The notes: generated by a model from the letters alone, not told the origin. Counted from the stretch's first letter, positions 23,701-34,930 are shown. The stretch: 64,000 bases of DNA from Prorocentrum cordatum (GCA_963575745.1 CAUYUJ010019937.1:303062-367061), one strand, 5' to 3'. Translations and numbers: made by a program.

Positions 23701-23941
23701 GACGCCCCCGAAAAATAGGGAGGAGTCACATATAACGTTGATTATTTTGGTTCGAGTGGTCACCCCGCGAGGCGGGATCATCAGGGAGCGCAGGCACTGT
23801 CTTGGACTGGGGGGCCGTGGTACGCAATTGATCTCGTCGTCGAAGGCACGGGGCGGGAGTTAACCGTGGAGCCCGCCGGCACAACGGTTGGGCCCAGCGG
23901 CTGCGGTTTGCTGTGCGTGCGAGGCGGGCCGGGAGTTCTTC

Positions 23942-24629
23942 GTACGTCGGGCATGTCCCTTTGCAGGAGGAACATTTGAAACATATCAAAAACAACTGGG
24001 GCTGATTTTTCGAGTATGATTGACTACTTTTGATTGTTTCGAGTTTGTCAGATTGTTCCTAGCCCCCAAATCGCGTAAGGATTCGGGGAGCAGGAAAATA
24101 TGACAGAAGTTCCTGGTGTATTCCACTCTTCTCCTTTGGGCCTCTAGGGGCTGCCACGGCTTGCGTCCAAGACCTAATCTTGGCGGGGAGGCGCTCGCTT
24201 GTCTCATACGCCGTGGCGCTCCAAGGGAGCAGGTGATTCACGCTTCGCGTGGCACAGGGTGCTTGTTCTTATGCAGAGGGCCTTTCTCTCGCGCGCCCAA
24301 GTCGGGTCGTTGACCCCCTGCCCGCAAAGGGCGTTTCTCTCGCGCGGCCGGGCAATCGCAGGTTGCCAGCCATGGGCGCGCGACGTCAGGAAACAGCCCA
24401 TTAGCAGTGCCGCTGAGCGCAGTGGGCTGCGCAGTTGTTCTCACCCGCGCATCCCCAGTGGTTCTTACGTTCTCTGGCCGGGAAGCTGGTGACACATCGC
24501 CCCGAGACACAGCAGGCCAGAAGTGCGATTTGAGAGTGCCCTGTGAACGCATTGGGACACGAAACCACCAGAGGGATGAAGACAACTTTTCTTCGAACAT
24601 CCGCCTGTATGAGGGCATGCCCGACCTAG
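23942..24629. mobile_element. Family M element, long copy (688 bp) with near-perfect 8-bp target duplication
   Basis: The left end GTACGTCGGGCATGTCCC and right end GGGCATGCCCGACCTAG are inverted. Directly outside lie AGTTCTTC (23934-23941) and AGCTCTTC (24630-24637), an 8-bp direct repeat with one mismatch. The first 90 bp and last 50 bp resemble the 150-160 bp family members. About 540 bp between them (roughly 24030-24575) is extra and encodes nothing recognisable, so this is either a longer parental form or a short element carrying an insertion. Confidence 0.75.
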
Positions 24630-24709
24630 AGCTCTTCTCTTGAATTCCAACCACCCCAGCGTTCTGGGTGGGGAACGGCAGAAACCTAAACTATTCGAAT
24701 AAACAGAAG

Positions 24710-24805
24710 CGCCATAAACATAAGAACTTCTGGCCTTGGGGGGTCCAGCGCAGATCCAAGAAGTCCTCGCGGAGCGCCAAAAAGTATCTGTTTCATGCCG
24801 CTGTT
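24710..24805. repeat. Fold-back family J, partial copy
   Basis: 'cataaacataagaacttctgg', 'ggtccagcgcagatccaag' and 'cctcgcggagcgccaaaaag' match the arms at 5195-5345. A shorter trace lies at 2250-2305. Confidence 0.5.
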
Positions 24806-25479
24806 CCTGCTTCTATACATTTGGCGTCGCTGAGTGGGTGGGCGATGAAAATGTGGGGGAAGAAAGGAGCACCTCTCGGGCCCTCAAGACCTCGTGTTGG
24901 GCCCTGAAGGGCCGTTTCTTCTTGCAGCCCTCGCTGCCCTCCCATCTATCGTCCCCCCCCGAGCCCATTGCGCGACGCCCAACCCTGCCAGACAACACTT
25001 CGCATTCTGCCGCGCCCCGACGTGCCGGGGGGCGCAGCGGCGGATCTTCCTGGCTCGCGCCAGGCCGCCGACCCCCGGAATTTGACTCCATGCCTTGAGC
25101 TGCCCGCGCGCCCGTGGAATGGCAAGGTTAGGATGCGAGGGAGAGCTGCGTAATGCGGAAAGAGGGAGAAAGGGGGGGGCATCGTAGTGCACGGTAGGTT
25201 CGCGTCGTGTCGACCGGTGGCGGCCCCGCCGCTTTTCTGCACGAGCGAAATGGGTACGGAAAGAATGGGTACAATGCCCAACAGCAGTTTCTGTTCATTC
25301 TGAACAGGACTCGTTGTCCGCGCCGCCGCGGCCTGTGCTCATTCGAGGCAGAAGGCCGCCTGGCCAACAGCGGCCGCTGTTGGTTTTTGCTGTTGGGGAT
25401 TGTGCCCAGTTCTTCCGTGCCCATTTCGGGCGTCCAAAACTTCGAGCGCTGCCGCCGACCCAGAATCGGTCGATGTTGA
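24806..25479. other. No gene recognised
   Basis: GC-rich sequence; overlapping frames on both strands are Pro/Arg-rich. No domain. Confidence 0.4.
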
Positions 25480-25743
25480 ATGATCAGACGTTTCGGGGAC
25501 GGCCGATCCTTCCAGGTTGAAAGATCGCTGCGGCGTCAGGAATCACAACGGGGGACCGACACGACAAAAATTGCTGTAGTTACCGTTGAAAGGGTCCTGA
25601 ACGATTTGAAGACGACGCGAGAGGGCGCGGCCTGCGGTGTGAATGGCCAACCATTGTTTCTTGGCACTGACATCAACACAGCGTCTTTAGAGGTGATTGT
25701 GCAAAAGGCGCATCCCAATACTGACGCCCTCTTGGCGATGTGA
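25480..25743 (+). CDS. Short open frame, possible exon or gene fragment
   Basis: An 87-codon frame whose second half reads as ordinary protein (TKIAVVTVERVLNDLKTTRE, then 'GTDINTASLEVIVQKAHPNT') rather than repeat. It ends in TGA just before a GGA microsatellite. No family is recognised and there are no neighbouring exons with matching frames. It may be a decayed exon or a chance frame. Confidence 0.2.
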   Translation: MIRRFGDGRSFQVERSLRRQESQRGTDTTKIAVVTVERVLNDLKTTREGAACGVNGQPLFLGTDINTASLEVIVQKAHPNTDALLAM

Positions 25744-25762
25744 TTGCTTCATCCGGGATCAC

Positions 25763-25801
25763 GAGGAGGAGGAGGAGGAGGAGGAGGAGGAGGAGGAGGA
25801 A
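25763..25801. repeat. GGA microsatellite
   Basis: (GAG)13-like run. Confidence 0.95.
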
Positions 25802-26224
25802 TATGTAGGTCTACGACACCCTCTTTCTGAAGCCTGCCTGGTGGATGCGGCGCGAGAACTGCGAGCATCGTAATTGTGAGTTGTTGGGTTTCCATACAAT
25901 TCTTTCCTCGTGCGGCTCCCCAGAGGAATTCCACGATTATCGTGCGGTTTTGGCGGGCACTGGATGGGGCTGGCGTGAAGGAGGTATTGACCTATTTGCG
26001 GCCGTGCTTGGCGGTGCGTGTCATCTTCGGCAACAATAGGGAACCACCTTGGCCCACTCGGAAGGCGGCCCCTGTTGCGCCTGGTGGGCTGCTTTGCAGG
26101 CTCCGAGGGCTCGGGTTCTGATCCCCCGCCCTCAAGCGGCATGTCGTGGCTTCGGGGACGCTGGTCAAAGGGGTGCGGCACAGCCAGGAGCCAGCTTCTC
26201 GTGAAACGCCGGCAATTTTGCTTG
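25802..26224. other. No gene recognised
   Basis: Short frames only; none recognised. Confidence 0.4.
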
Positions 26225-26350
26225 CGTGGAGGGGGGCGGGCTTGGCGAGGCCCGGAAAAGAATTCGTGTTTCGCGCAAGTCGTGACTCGCTTGCATGCTT
26301 TCTCGGCGCAGCACTGTTTGACAAGGCGGCGGATAGGAGTTGGGGTGAGG
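26225..26350. repeat. Dispersed repeat family N, copy 1
   Basis: 'ggcgaggcccgg', 'cttgcatgctttctcggcgc' and 'actgtttgacaaggcgg' occur in the same order and spacing as 'ggcgaggcccga', 'cttgcacgcctttttcggc' and 'ttgtttgacacatcgttgg' at 40990-41090. Confidence 0.5.
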
Positions 26351-27689
26351 GCAATGCCACGCAGGTAAACTTGGTTGAGTTCACAGAAGAACAACCTCCA
26401 AGGGGGGCAGGATCGGAGGAAGTATGACTTCCCGAACCCCGTGGCGCATTCGTGGCGCGTTCCGTGCGCGTCTGCGTATGATTTTCGGCATTCCGCTCTT
26501 TGACTTTTTCCGTTTCGACGTTGCGCGGGAGGCCGCGACGCCAAAAAGAGCGGGTGTGTGCGTGTGCAGAGTTCTCGCTGGTCCAAAAAGGAGGACGTCG
26601 CTGCGTACACCGAACGCCAGACCTGTTTTCCAACCCTCCTCTGGTGAGGTTTTTGTTCTGACTGGGATATGGGTGGCTCCCTCCTCCCTCCCTCCCTGCT
26701 CCTGCCTCGTGATTCCTCCTGCCTCCTGCCTCCGACCCCTCTCAACTGGCCTCCGTGGCGCCATCGCGCCCAGGAGGTGGCACGCGCGTGGCACTCCGCC
26801 CGCGCGGTGCCTCCGGGCACGGCGGGCCTGCGTCGTGCCGACCTGGCGGCGACCCCGGCGCGGGCGTTCGGGCCTGAGCGCCGCCCGTGGCCCGGCATCG
26901 GCCCGTGGTTGAACGATCCGGCGTTCACAGCACGGCCGATCGTTCAAGTTCGCAGGATGCCCGCGGTGTCAGAAACCAACGCCGGGGTCGACGCGACACG
27001 AGCCTGCCGTTGAGTCGCCGATCGGCCCTGGGGTTCCATGTTCTCGACGACTCGTTTGCCTGCCGATCTCTTTCGCGGTGTCTCTTTCTTCGGCGTCTTG
27101 GAGCACAGGAGTTCTTGCCGCCACCTACCTCGGTCCCACAGAGCAGCGTCCCCACTAATCACAAGCGCAAACAGAAGAGAGTGCCACCAGTTTGAAGCAT
27201 GTCCCTTCGCCTGTGTGTGGCATCATCCCCCTCATCTAGAAATGCACAGGCGAGTTGTCTTTGGAGACTTGCGGAGGCCTCACACGAGCAGCCCGCCAGC
27301 CATGCAGACACGATGCCCAGGCGTGTCGCAGGCCCGTTCGCGCCCTGCTCGTTGGTACCTCTCTGGCGAGAATCGTGTTCTCGGTGCGGCCGACCCCTCG
27401 CTTTGCAGAGCCCCGTGCTTGCCGCGATGAAGTAGGCATGGCGCCTCGGAGACTTTGAGGGAGCAGCGTTGACGACGTTGATGCCGCTGGGGCCGTGAGT
27501 CCATGCGCTCGCGAGAGGGCTCAGCGTTGACAACGCGAACAGCGTTGACGACATCAGGGGGGAGAGAGGCGCCGTGACAGTGCTGCAGAAGCAACAACCG
27601 ACGCAATGCGTACTGCTTTCTGCTTTCTCTCCTCCTTGCCGCTCCCTCCACCATCTCTCTTCGGCGGCAGGCGCGGGGAGGGGGGAAGT
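26351..27689. other. No gene recognised
   Basis: GC-rich DNA with many overlapping frames on both strands, none with recognisable domains. A 'gttgacgacgttga' short repeat is at 27467-27555. Confidence 0.4.
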
Positions 27690-27848
27690 GAGAAGGAGAA
27701 GGAGAAGGCCTTCTCAGAAGGTTCGGAAGCCCCCCGGCCTTCTGAGAAGTTGTTTAAGTTTCCCCCGAAGACAACACACACTTCGCAGCAGGCGCGCAGG
27801 CTTCCGAGAAGTCTCGGTGTCTTCCGAGAAGGCCTTCTCTTTCTCATA
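27690..27848. repeat. CTTCTCAGAAGG fold-back repeats
   Basis: Several self-complementary GCCTTCTCAGAAGGY and TTCCGAGAAGTC/GG blocks in 150 bp. Related blocks are at 32410-32525 and 43440-43480. Possibly decayed family G relatives. Confidence 0.6.
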
Positions 27849-27904
27849 TCCCCCCTCGCTCGCCGCTGATCTTTGCCGCCCCCCCTCCCTTTACCTCCAT
27901 CCGT

Positions 27905-28160
27905 CTCTCTCTCTCTCTCTCTCTCTCTCGCCTCCTCCTCCTCCTCCTCCTCCTCCTCCTCCTCCTTCTCCTCCCCCTCCTCCTCCTCCTCCTCTCCTCC
28001 CCCTCCGCCTCCTCTTCCCCCCCTTCTTCTTCTTCTTCTCCTCTCCTCCTTCTCCTCCTCCCCCTCCTCCTCCTCCTCCTCCTCCTCCTCCTCCTCCTCC
28101 TCCTCCTCCTCCTCCTCCCCCTGCTCCTCTTCCTCCTCCTCCCGCCTCCTTCCCCCCTCT
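27905..28160. repeat. CT/CTC microsatellite
   Basis: (CT)n followed by (CTC)n and (TCC)n with CCCC interruptions. Confidence 0.97.
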
Positions 28161-28325
28161 CCTCATCGACGCGCCGCCGTGGTGCCCCGCGTGCGCGCGG
28201 TTTCTGCCACCGAACGCCCATTGCTGCTTGCGGCGCAAGCTTTTTCTTCTTCCTTATTTTGCCGATCGGCGCGGGCCCTCGCCTTCCCCCCTCCCCACCT
28301 CCATGGAGTTAAGGGGACGAACAAG

Positions 28326-28490
28326 GACATAAACATAACAACTCTGAGGTTCGCGCGGGTTTTTCGGATCCGCGCTTGCGCCTCCAGCGCCTCCGGCGCC
28401 GCCCTTGGCGCGCTCCGCGCGCCAGGGAGGGGGGCCCAGCGCGGATCCGAGAAATCCGCGCGGACCTCAGAGTGTTTTTGTTTATGTCAT
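28326..28490. mobile_element. Fold-back element family J, best copy
   Basis: The left arm 28326-28375 and right arm 28439-28490 are inverted with only a few mismatches and small indels. They share GACATAAACA, CTCTGAGGT, CGCGCGG and TCGGATCCGCGC. The loop of about 60 bp is rich in GCGCCTCC. No coding capacity. A target duplication is not obvious (flanks 'cgaacaag' and 'cgttcgtt'). Confidence 0.75.
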
Positions 28491-29052
28491 CGTTCGTTCC
28501 CCCAGGAGTAGATCTTGGCGGTTTCTTGCGCCTATTTCAAGCAGGTGTAGTCCACGCAGGACTCACTGCTGCAAACAGTCGCACTAAGCAGAGGTCCAGA
28601 ACAGGATCCCCTCACTCCCCCCCCTTCCGCCCAATGCCGGAACGCCGAATACGAAAACGCTCACCAGGTAGTCGTCGTTCTCGTTCCCCTGTGCCCCCTC
28701 CTATTCGGCATGTGGCGCATTCCAGAAGCGGCCACGTCGTCGAGGGACCGCTGACATCTCGTCTTCGGCGGAATGCTGGCGGAAGGCAGCGGAAGCAAGA
28801 CGGGGGCGGGGGGCACCGCAGGCGGGAGGCCAGCGGAAGCGGGCGGGAGTACAGAAAACGCCCTCGAGATACAGTAGAAGGCCATGACAAGAAACACCCT
28901 GCTTGCCACCAGGGTGCCCTGCGTTGCTCGGGTTCGATGGTTTTACGATGGTCAAGGTGACGCTCCCGTATAACAAATGAAGATCCCGGGGGGGGATTTC
29001 AGGTTGGGTCTTCTTATGCAAGGTTTCGTGTGGTCGAGCTCCTAATGTATGT
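28491..29052. other. No gene recognised
   Basis: Mixed sequence; nothing recognised. Confidence 0.4.
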
Positions 29053-29280
29053 CAGAGCCCCGAATCATCAGGGGTAACTCGGGTCAGGGATAACTCGGGT
29101 TCGTTTTTCGGGAATCCGAACCCGAGTTATCCCGGACCCGAGTTACCCCGGACAACTCGGGCGTCCAGAGCCCCGAATCATCAGGGGTAACTCGGGTCAG
29201 GGCTAACTCGGGTTCCTTTTTCGGGAATCCAAACCCGAGTTACCCCAGACCCGAGTTACCCCGGATAACTCGGGCGCCCA
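29053..29280. repeat. Two tandem 113-bp units, each a long hairpin
   Basis: CAGAGCCCCGAATCATCAGG starts units at 29053 and 29166. In unit 1, arms 29071-29103 and 29117-29149 are complementary at 32 of 33 positions around a 13-nt loop (TTTTTCGGGAATC). Unit 2 has the same fold with more mismatches. The arms are built from TAACTCGGGT blocks. Confidence 0.95.
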
Positions 29281-29459
29281 AGTATGCTATCCCAACCCGA
29301 CAGGTTGAGGTTTACAGATTCAAAGAAGAGGCTCCCGACCCGCCTCGCACACCCTGCATGCCACGACCGTCAGGCCCCGAAGGCCTCCCGTGCTCCCTGG
29401 ACATCCCACCCCGTGCAGTTGACGGGTGGCATCTGCACGCCGCGGCCGCCGGGCCCAAA

Positions 29460-29685
29460 GTATGCGGATGCAACTCCTGGGAGGTCAAATTCTGATTTAG
29501 CTCTGGTCCGGGGTCCGTCTTAATCCGGCTTTATCCCGCTTAGTCTGGCGTAATCCCGCTTAATCGGGCTTCATTTCGCTTCATCCGAGGCCCACTCCGG
29601 CGTAACAGCCCCCAACGGGGCTTAATTCTCCTTAATCCTTCCGACGAAGACCTCCCAGTAGTTGCCTCCGAAAAAGTATGCCGGT
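29460..29685 (+). repeat. Dispersed repeat family L, copy 1
   Basis: Starts 'gatgcaactcctgggagg' and 'caaattctgatttagctctgg', continues with degenerate CGCTTAATCCCG units, and ends 'cgacgaagacctcccagtag'. Other copies are at 36553-36862 (interrupted) and 38463-38650. Confidence 0.75.
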
Positions 29686-29799
29686 GCCCCCTGGGTGCCC
29701 CACCTCGCGTTCTCTTAGGCAGGGACTGCTCGAAGCATGAGGGGTTTGCCAAACCCGCGCCGCAAAAAAACAAGATACCCCAGCAGAGCACTCGAAGGG

Positions 29800-30955
29800 C
29801 AGCAGACGACCTGTGGGATCCGTGTGGCCTATGGAACCTGTAAGACCTGCGGGACCTCTGGGACCTGTGCGACCTGTAGGTCCCGTGGGACATGTGGGGC
29901 ATGTGTTGACCTGTGGGACCTTTAGGGCCTCTGTGACCTGTGGGGCTTGTGGGAACTGTAAGACCTGTGGGAGCTGTTGGACCTGTACGCCCTGCGTGTG
30001 CGACCTGTGGGACCTTGTGGGCTTGTAGGGCCGGTGAGACGTGTGAGACCTGTGTGGCTCGGGGTACCTGTTGGGCCTGTGAGACGTGAGGGGCATGTGG
30101 GACTTGTGGGGCATTTTATGACCTCTGTGACCTGCGGGGCCTGTGGGCCTCTGGGACATGTGGGACACGTGGGGTCCGGGACCCGTGGAGAATGTAGGAC
30201 CTGTAGGGACTCTTTGACTTATAGGGTTTGCGGGAATTGTCAGACTTGTGGGACCTGTGCGACCTGTGACTTGTGGGATGTGTGTGTGTGTGTGATCTCT
30301 TGCACGTGTGGATCCCGTGTGGCCCGTGGGGCCTGTGGGGCCCGTGGGATTCGTGGAACTGGTAGGGCTCCGGGGCCCCCGACCTTTGAGACCTGTGGGC
30401 CATTTGGGGCTTGTGCGGCCACAGCGACTTGCGGGGCCTGTGGGGCCCGTGGGACATGCGAGACCTGTGTGACTTAGGCCATCTGTTGGGCCTGTTGGAC
30501 CTGTGGGACCTGTGGGGACTGTGGGCTGTGTGACATGCGGGGCCTGTGGGCGTTGTGGGACCCGTGGGGCGTGTGGGACCTGTGGGACATGTGGTACCTG
30601 TCAGATGTGTTGGACCTGTGAGACATGGAGGGACCTGTGCGGCTTGTACAACCTGTGGGACCTCAGGGACCTGTAGAATGTCATCCTGGCACTTGTGAGA
30701 CCTGCGATGACTACGTACACCTGTGGGGCCTTATGGGCAGGTGGGATCTGTGGATCTGTGGGGCTCGTGGGACTAGTGTCACTTGTCGGACGTGGGGGAG
30801 TTCGGTGGCTCGTGAGACCCGTGGGGCCTGCGAGACCCGCGAGTCCTGGGGGACCTGCGCAACCACTGGGTCCCGCGGAACCCGTGGGAGCCGTGGGACC
30901 CGCAAGGCTGGCGTCGCCTGGACGGACCAGCCCTGCGACGCCCGTGGGACCCGTT
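29800..30955. repeat. GGGACCTGTG minisatellite
   Basis: About 1.15 kb of degenerate 9-12 bp units (GTGGGACCTGTGRGAC). The collagen-like 'GPVGPVR' and 'GTCGTC' frames are artefacts of the repeat. Confidence 0.95.
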
Positions 30956-30959
30956 GGAC

Positions 30960-31065
30960 CCGAGGAGGAAGAGGAGGAGGAGAAGGAGGAGGAGGAGGAG
31001 GAGGAGGAGGAGGAGGAGGAGGAGGAGGAGGAGTAGGAGGAGGAGGAGGAGGAGGAGGAGGACTG
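30960..31065. repeat. GGA microsatellite
   Basis: (GAG)n with few interruptions. Confidence 0.97.
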
Positions 31066-31314
31066 TACCCTGTGGGACCTGTGGGACCTGTGAGACCTGT
31101 GGAGCCACTGGAGCCAGGACCGCCGCGAGCAGCGAAGCCGGCCGGCTGCCGCTCTCCGGGGCTCGCCCGCTGGCTCGGAGCCCGCGGGGGGAGGCCGCGG
31201 CCGCTGCCGTCGGCGCCTCCGCCGCGGCAGGAGCGGGAGGAGGAGGAGGAGGTACATGCGCAGGGCTCATTGTAAGTCGGGCCGGACGCAAGGGGGGGGA
31301 CTGGGGAAAGGGGG
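31066..31314. other. No gene recognised
   Basis: Ala/Pro/Arg-rich GC sequence, with a last stretch of 'gtgggacctgtg' repeats at its start. Confidence 0.4.
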
Positions 31315-31475
31315 GGTTACGGAATCTGCTGCATGCAGCTGGTTTCGGCCCCACCGAGGGGCCCATTCCTCGATGCATGGCCGCCTCCGGCGCCGGGAGG
31401 CGCCGGGAAAGTCAGCTACATGAGCTGATTCTCAACCCCCCCCTTTGCTATCCCCCCCTTTCGCGGGGCCCGATT
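31315..31475. repeat. Dispersed repeat family P, copy 1
   Basis: 'tacggaatctgctgcatgcag', 'cattcctcgatgcatggcc', 'gcgccgggaggcgccggg' and 'tgagctgattctcaacccc' recur in order at 60015-60180 and, more weakly, at 40075-40215. In two of three cases (here and at 60015) a family M element starts within about 110 bp downstream. Confidence 0.75.
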
Positions 31476-31478
31476 TAA

Positions 31479-31630
31479 GTTGGGCGTGTCCCTCTACAGG
31501 AGGAGTCTTCAAACAGAGTCACAAAAAAAGTCTGGGGGCGATTTTGTTGTATCTTCGTTAAAAAAACATATGTCTGGATTGATTCATGTTTCATCCAAAA
31601 TGCGCCTGTAGGAGGGCACGCCCGACCTAA
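31479..31630. mobile_element. Family M element, copy 3 (about 152 bp)
   Basis: The left end TTAAGTTGGGCGTGTCCCTC is inverted against the right end GAGGGCACGCCCGACCTAA, and the AT-rich centre includes 'ttcaaacagagtcacaaaaa'. The flanking 8-mers (GGCCCGAT and GGCGAATT) are not a clear duplication. Confidence 0.75.
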
Positions 31631-32409
31631 GGCGAATTTGGACTCCTCCGATCCGGTTCGACTCTGGGATCCGATCTGGGTTCCGATTCCTCAAAAGGAG
31701 GCCTAAAATTGACTGCCGATTTGCGCCGACTCGCCGCTCAGAGGGCGCATCCGCCGCTCAGGGGCCAAAGAACGACGTACACGTGCGAGAACCCACGCGG
31801 GTTTCGAGGGTACTCGGAGGAGGATAAGGTACCCATACCTCTACCCCCTCGCCCATGTTCCCTTTTCTGGGTCTCCTGGGACGCCCTCGTCACTACCGCC
31901 GGAGTTGCCTCGAAATCCTGGTCAGAGCGCACCCCGGGAGAGGTCCGTGGAGTAGCGGTATCGGTACTTTATGTATACGTGCATGAAGCCACGTTGTTTT
32001 CGAGGGTACGCATTGTGCGAACGTTCGTCCGTAGGCACGCTAACAGCGATACAGGTAGTGGCGATGTGGGCTTTGGTGTTGTAGGTGGGTGTGGCTCGTA
32101 GCTGATCTAATTGTAGGAGGGGCGTGATCGTGTTTTCCAACGATGTGTTCTGCGCGAGTTCGGCGAGACGAAAAAAACGTATTCCCAACATCGCCGTTTA
32201 TCAACATTGCCGTCAGCGTGGCTTTGTTTCGTATCACGCGGCTGGTCTTGCGGACCGGGGGCCGCGTTCATGTACGCAGTTGGGTGCGTACGTCTTTTGT
32301 TGGCGCCCTGGCCACCGGTTGCCCAGGGCATGCTCAAGTCTGAGCGGTGCCAGTCACGGTTCTTACGTTCTGGCAGCGAGTTTGGGGCTGGCAGTCAGAT
32401 GGGGAATGC
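31631..32409. other. No gene recognised
   Basis: 31640-31720 carries a weak third copy of repeat family Q ('ggttccgattcctcaaaagg'). The rest is unremarkable. Confidence 0.4.
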
Positions 32410-32525
32410 CGTCTCAGAAGGCTGAGTTTTGGAAGTCTTCTCCCAAGACGCAGAGCTTTTCTCAGAAGGCGCAAGGGCTTCTGAGAAATCCCGCCGCCTT
32501 CTGAAAAGGTCTTCTGCTTCTCACT
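32410..32525. repeat. TTCTCAGAAGG fold-back repeats
   Basis: Self-complementary CTCAGAAGGC and GCCTTCTGA blocks, as at 27690. Confidence 0.55.
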
Positions 32526-32703
32526 TTCCCCCCCCCACTCTTCGCCGAGTTGTGGGGCTGCGAGGCGGCGTCTGGGAAGGGTTTGCGCCCTGGGGTGCTG
32601 GACGTGAGCGTCCCCGCAGGGCCACGGTGTCTGAGCCACGCCAGGCCCCCCGCCCCCCGGACCAGACAGGTTCCGCCGCATTTGCAACACGATCAGCCCG
32701 ATA

Positions 32704-32818
32704 GCCTCCTCCTCCTCCTCCTCCTCCTCCTCCTCATTCTCCTCTTCCTCCTCCTCCTCCTCCTCCTCCTCCTCCTCCTCCTCCTCCTCCTCCTCCTCCT
32801 CCTCCTCCCCCTCTTCCG
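32704..32818. repeat. CTC/TCC microsatellite
   Basis: Near-pure (CTC)n. Confidence 0.97.
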
Positions 32819-33059
32819 AGGTCGCCCCGAGGGTGGGGGCCTGGCACCAGTTCTCATGGTGCCCGCGCCACACACTCCTTGTGGCACACCGTCAGAGCCG
32901 ACTGCATTCGGCGACTGGGGGCAGCTAAAGTGGCTCGCGCCTTTTTGAACCAGCCACGTGGCATTTTGCCCGTGGCAGCGGCGTTAATCACGCTCCGTGA
33001 CCTGGAGATGGGTACCGGGCACGGGGGATTGCGCATGTTTCGGGGCCTGAGAGACGGGG
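32819..33059. other. No gene recognised
   Basis: Short spacer with no recognisable frame. Confidence 0.4.
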
Positions 33060-33290
33060 GTCAGTGCAAACGGGGTCAGCCAGAGCGCCAGATTCTACAG
33101 GATCCTGCGAAGGCCCCCTCGGGCTGACCCGGGTTAGCGAGCCGCTCGTGGCCGCGAGGCGGCCGCTCGTATTGGCTGACCCGGGTTTGCGAAGACCTGC
33201 GTTGCAGTTTTTTTTTCCTGGACTCTTGCATTGCAGTTTTTGGTTTCCTGCTGACCCGGGTCTTGATTGACCCGGGTCAGAAGATCCCCG
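33060..33290. repeat. CTGACCCGGGT repeat cluster
   Basis: CTGACCCGGGTT, CTGACCCGGGTTTGCG, CTGACCCGGGTCTTGA and TTGACCCGGGTCAG recur within 180 bp, with a self-complementary TGACCCGGGTCA core. A 'gcattgcagtttttt' block is duplicated at 33202 and 33228. Confidence 0.75.
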
Positions 33291-33969
33291 AATTTTGTTG
33301 AGCGGCGGGGCCATGTGGCCCGTAAGTCCCATGGTCGCCGTGTGCCCGCTCACCTTGGGAAGCAAACCCAGTTGCGCATGCCAGCTGAATGAGCAGGGGC
33401 TGATGATCGGGAAATACCTCGCAGTGACGAGGTGAACCGATTGTCTCCCTACGCACCACGCCCTTTCGGCTGGAGGCAAGTCTCTGGGCGACGAGGTAGC
33501 AGCCTATCCCCTGTTCGTCGGTGCGCGCGCCTTCGGGCCCGCTTTCTCCAGTAAGTGGGAGGCCGGGGGTGCCGGTTGCGTGCCATCGCGACCCGCCTGC
33601 GTGCGGTGTGCTCCTGTTTTTTCTTGGACCCATGACTACATGACTCCTCCTCCGAGGTCGGCCGTCCGTTTGCGCGCATACTCGGGGCCCAAACCTCCGA
33701 CGTCCCTGCCACCGCCGCGGAGTCAGATGTTTGCGTGCTCCCCGCGCTGGTTCTCGGGTGCTCACGGGAGACCCCCCCGTGGAGGCCGCAAAGTTTTGGA
33801 AGCGCGCCGGTGTCAGGACCAAAGGAAGACAGCCAGAGGTCCGGGAGTGGACTCCTGGACTTTATATATTTTTGTTTGGCTGCTCCTCCTTCTCCTCCTC
33901 GATAATTATTGTCCTCCTCCCCCTCTCTATCGCAGTGGCTTTGGCCGCCCCCGCGTGGTCGGCGCGCCG
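33291..33969. other. No gene recognised
   Basis: GC-rich sequence, mixed frames, nothing recognised. Confidence 0.4.
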
Positions 33970-34930
33970 CGCTCGTCGTAGGTCAGTTGTCGGCCTTCGT
34001 AACGCAGCAGGTGGTGCTCGTGGTTCAGCTGGTGGTCCTCGAGGTCCTGCTTGTGGCTTTCGTAGCTTGGTTTGCGGTTTTCGAGGCACCTCTTGTGGCT
34101 CTCGTTGTCTTGTTGGTGGCTTTCGTAGTTCGGCAGGTTGGTCTTGAAGCTTTTCTGGTAACTCATTCAGCCGTGCTTGTGATCCTCACTTCTGAGCTTG
34201 TGGTCCCCAAAGGTCGTCTGGTGGCCATAGTAGCTCCGCTGGTGACCGTAGTCTCTCTGACCGTTGCCCTCGAAGTTTAGGCAATGGCCCAGGTAGCTTG
34301 CCAGATGGCCCCAGCTAGTCTGTTTCTCGTAGCTCAGCTCGCGGCCCTCGTAGTTCAGCTTATCGCTCTCGTTGTTTGCTGGCGGCTCTAGTTGCTTCGC
34401 AGGTTGGTATTGAGGCTCTTCTGGTGGCTCTCGCAGCTGTGCGCGTGATCGTTGTAGGTCAGCTTGTGGTCCACGAGGGTTTGCAGGTGCTCAGAGGGCA
34501 CGTTTCGTAGTCCCCGAAGTCCGAGTCGGAACCGTCGGCTGCCACGTCGTAGTGTTCCACGTTCTGGGTGTTTTTGTTGTTTCGGCTGCTGTGGTAGCCG
34601 TGCGGCCCGTCGTGAGTCTGGGGGTCGTATGAGTACAAGTCAATATCGAAACAAAAACTGTCGTACGCGTCGTGGGCGGCGTGACCGCTGCCCACCGGTA
34701 CCTCCAACACGACGTTTCTAGTAAACGTTTCGGCTTGTTCGGTCGTGTCGTTTCTGGCTTCGGTCTTGGTGGCGTACTTGGTGTCGTAGTGGTGGTGGCA
34801 CTCGTCGTTGGGCTGCCTGTTACACGGTTCACTATTGTACTTGGGTTGCCTCTTACGCAGCTCTTTTTCGCATTGGGGCGGCCTGTTGCGCAGCTCGTGC
34901 TTGGACACTCTCGCTAGGGCGGTCGCAGCA
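33970..34930. repeat. Degenerate about 30-bp minisatellite (GTGGYTYTCGTAGTTCAGC)
   Basis: Units such as 'gtggctttcgtagcttggtt' recur. The - strand reads as a 10-residue repeat of the type NYESHKQDLE, the + strand as Val/Leu-rich. Not obviously a gene because frames drift. Confidence 0.7.

Noticed and set aside
29800-31257. Collagen-like 'GPVGPVR' frames
   Set aside because: Product of the GGGACCTGTG minisatellite; several frames on both strands are equally open and interrupted by microsatellite.
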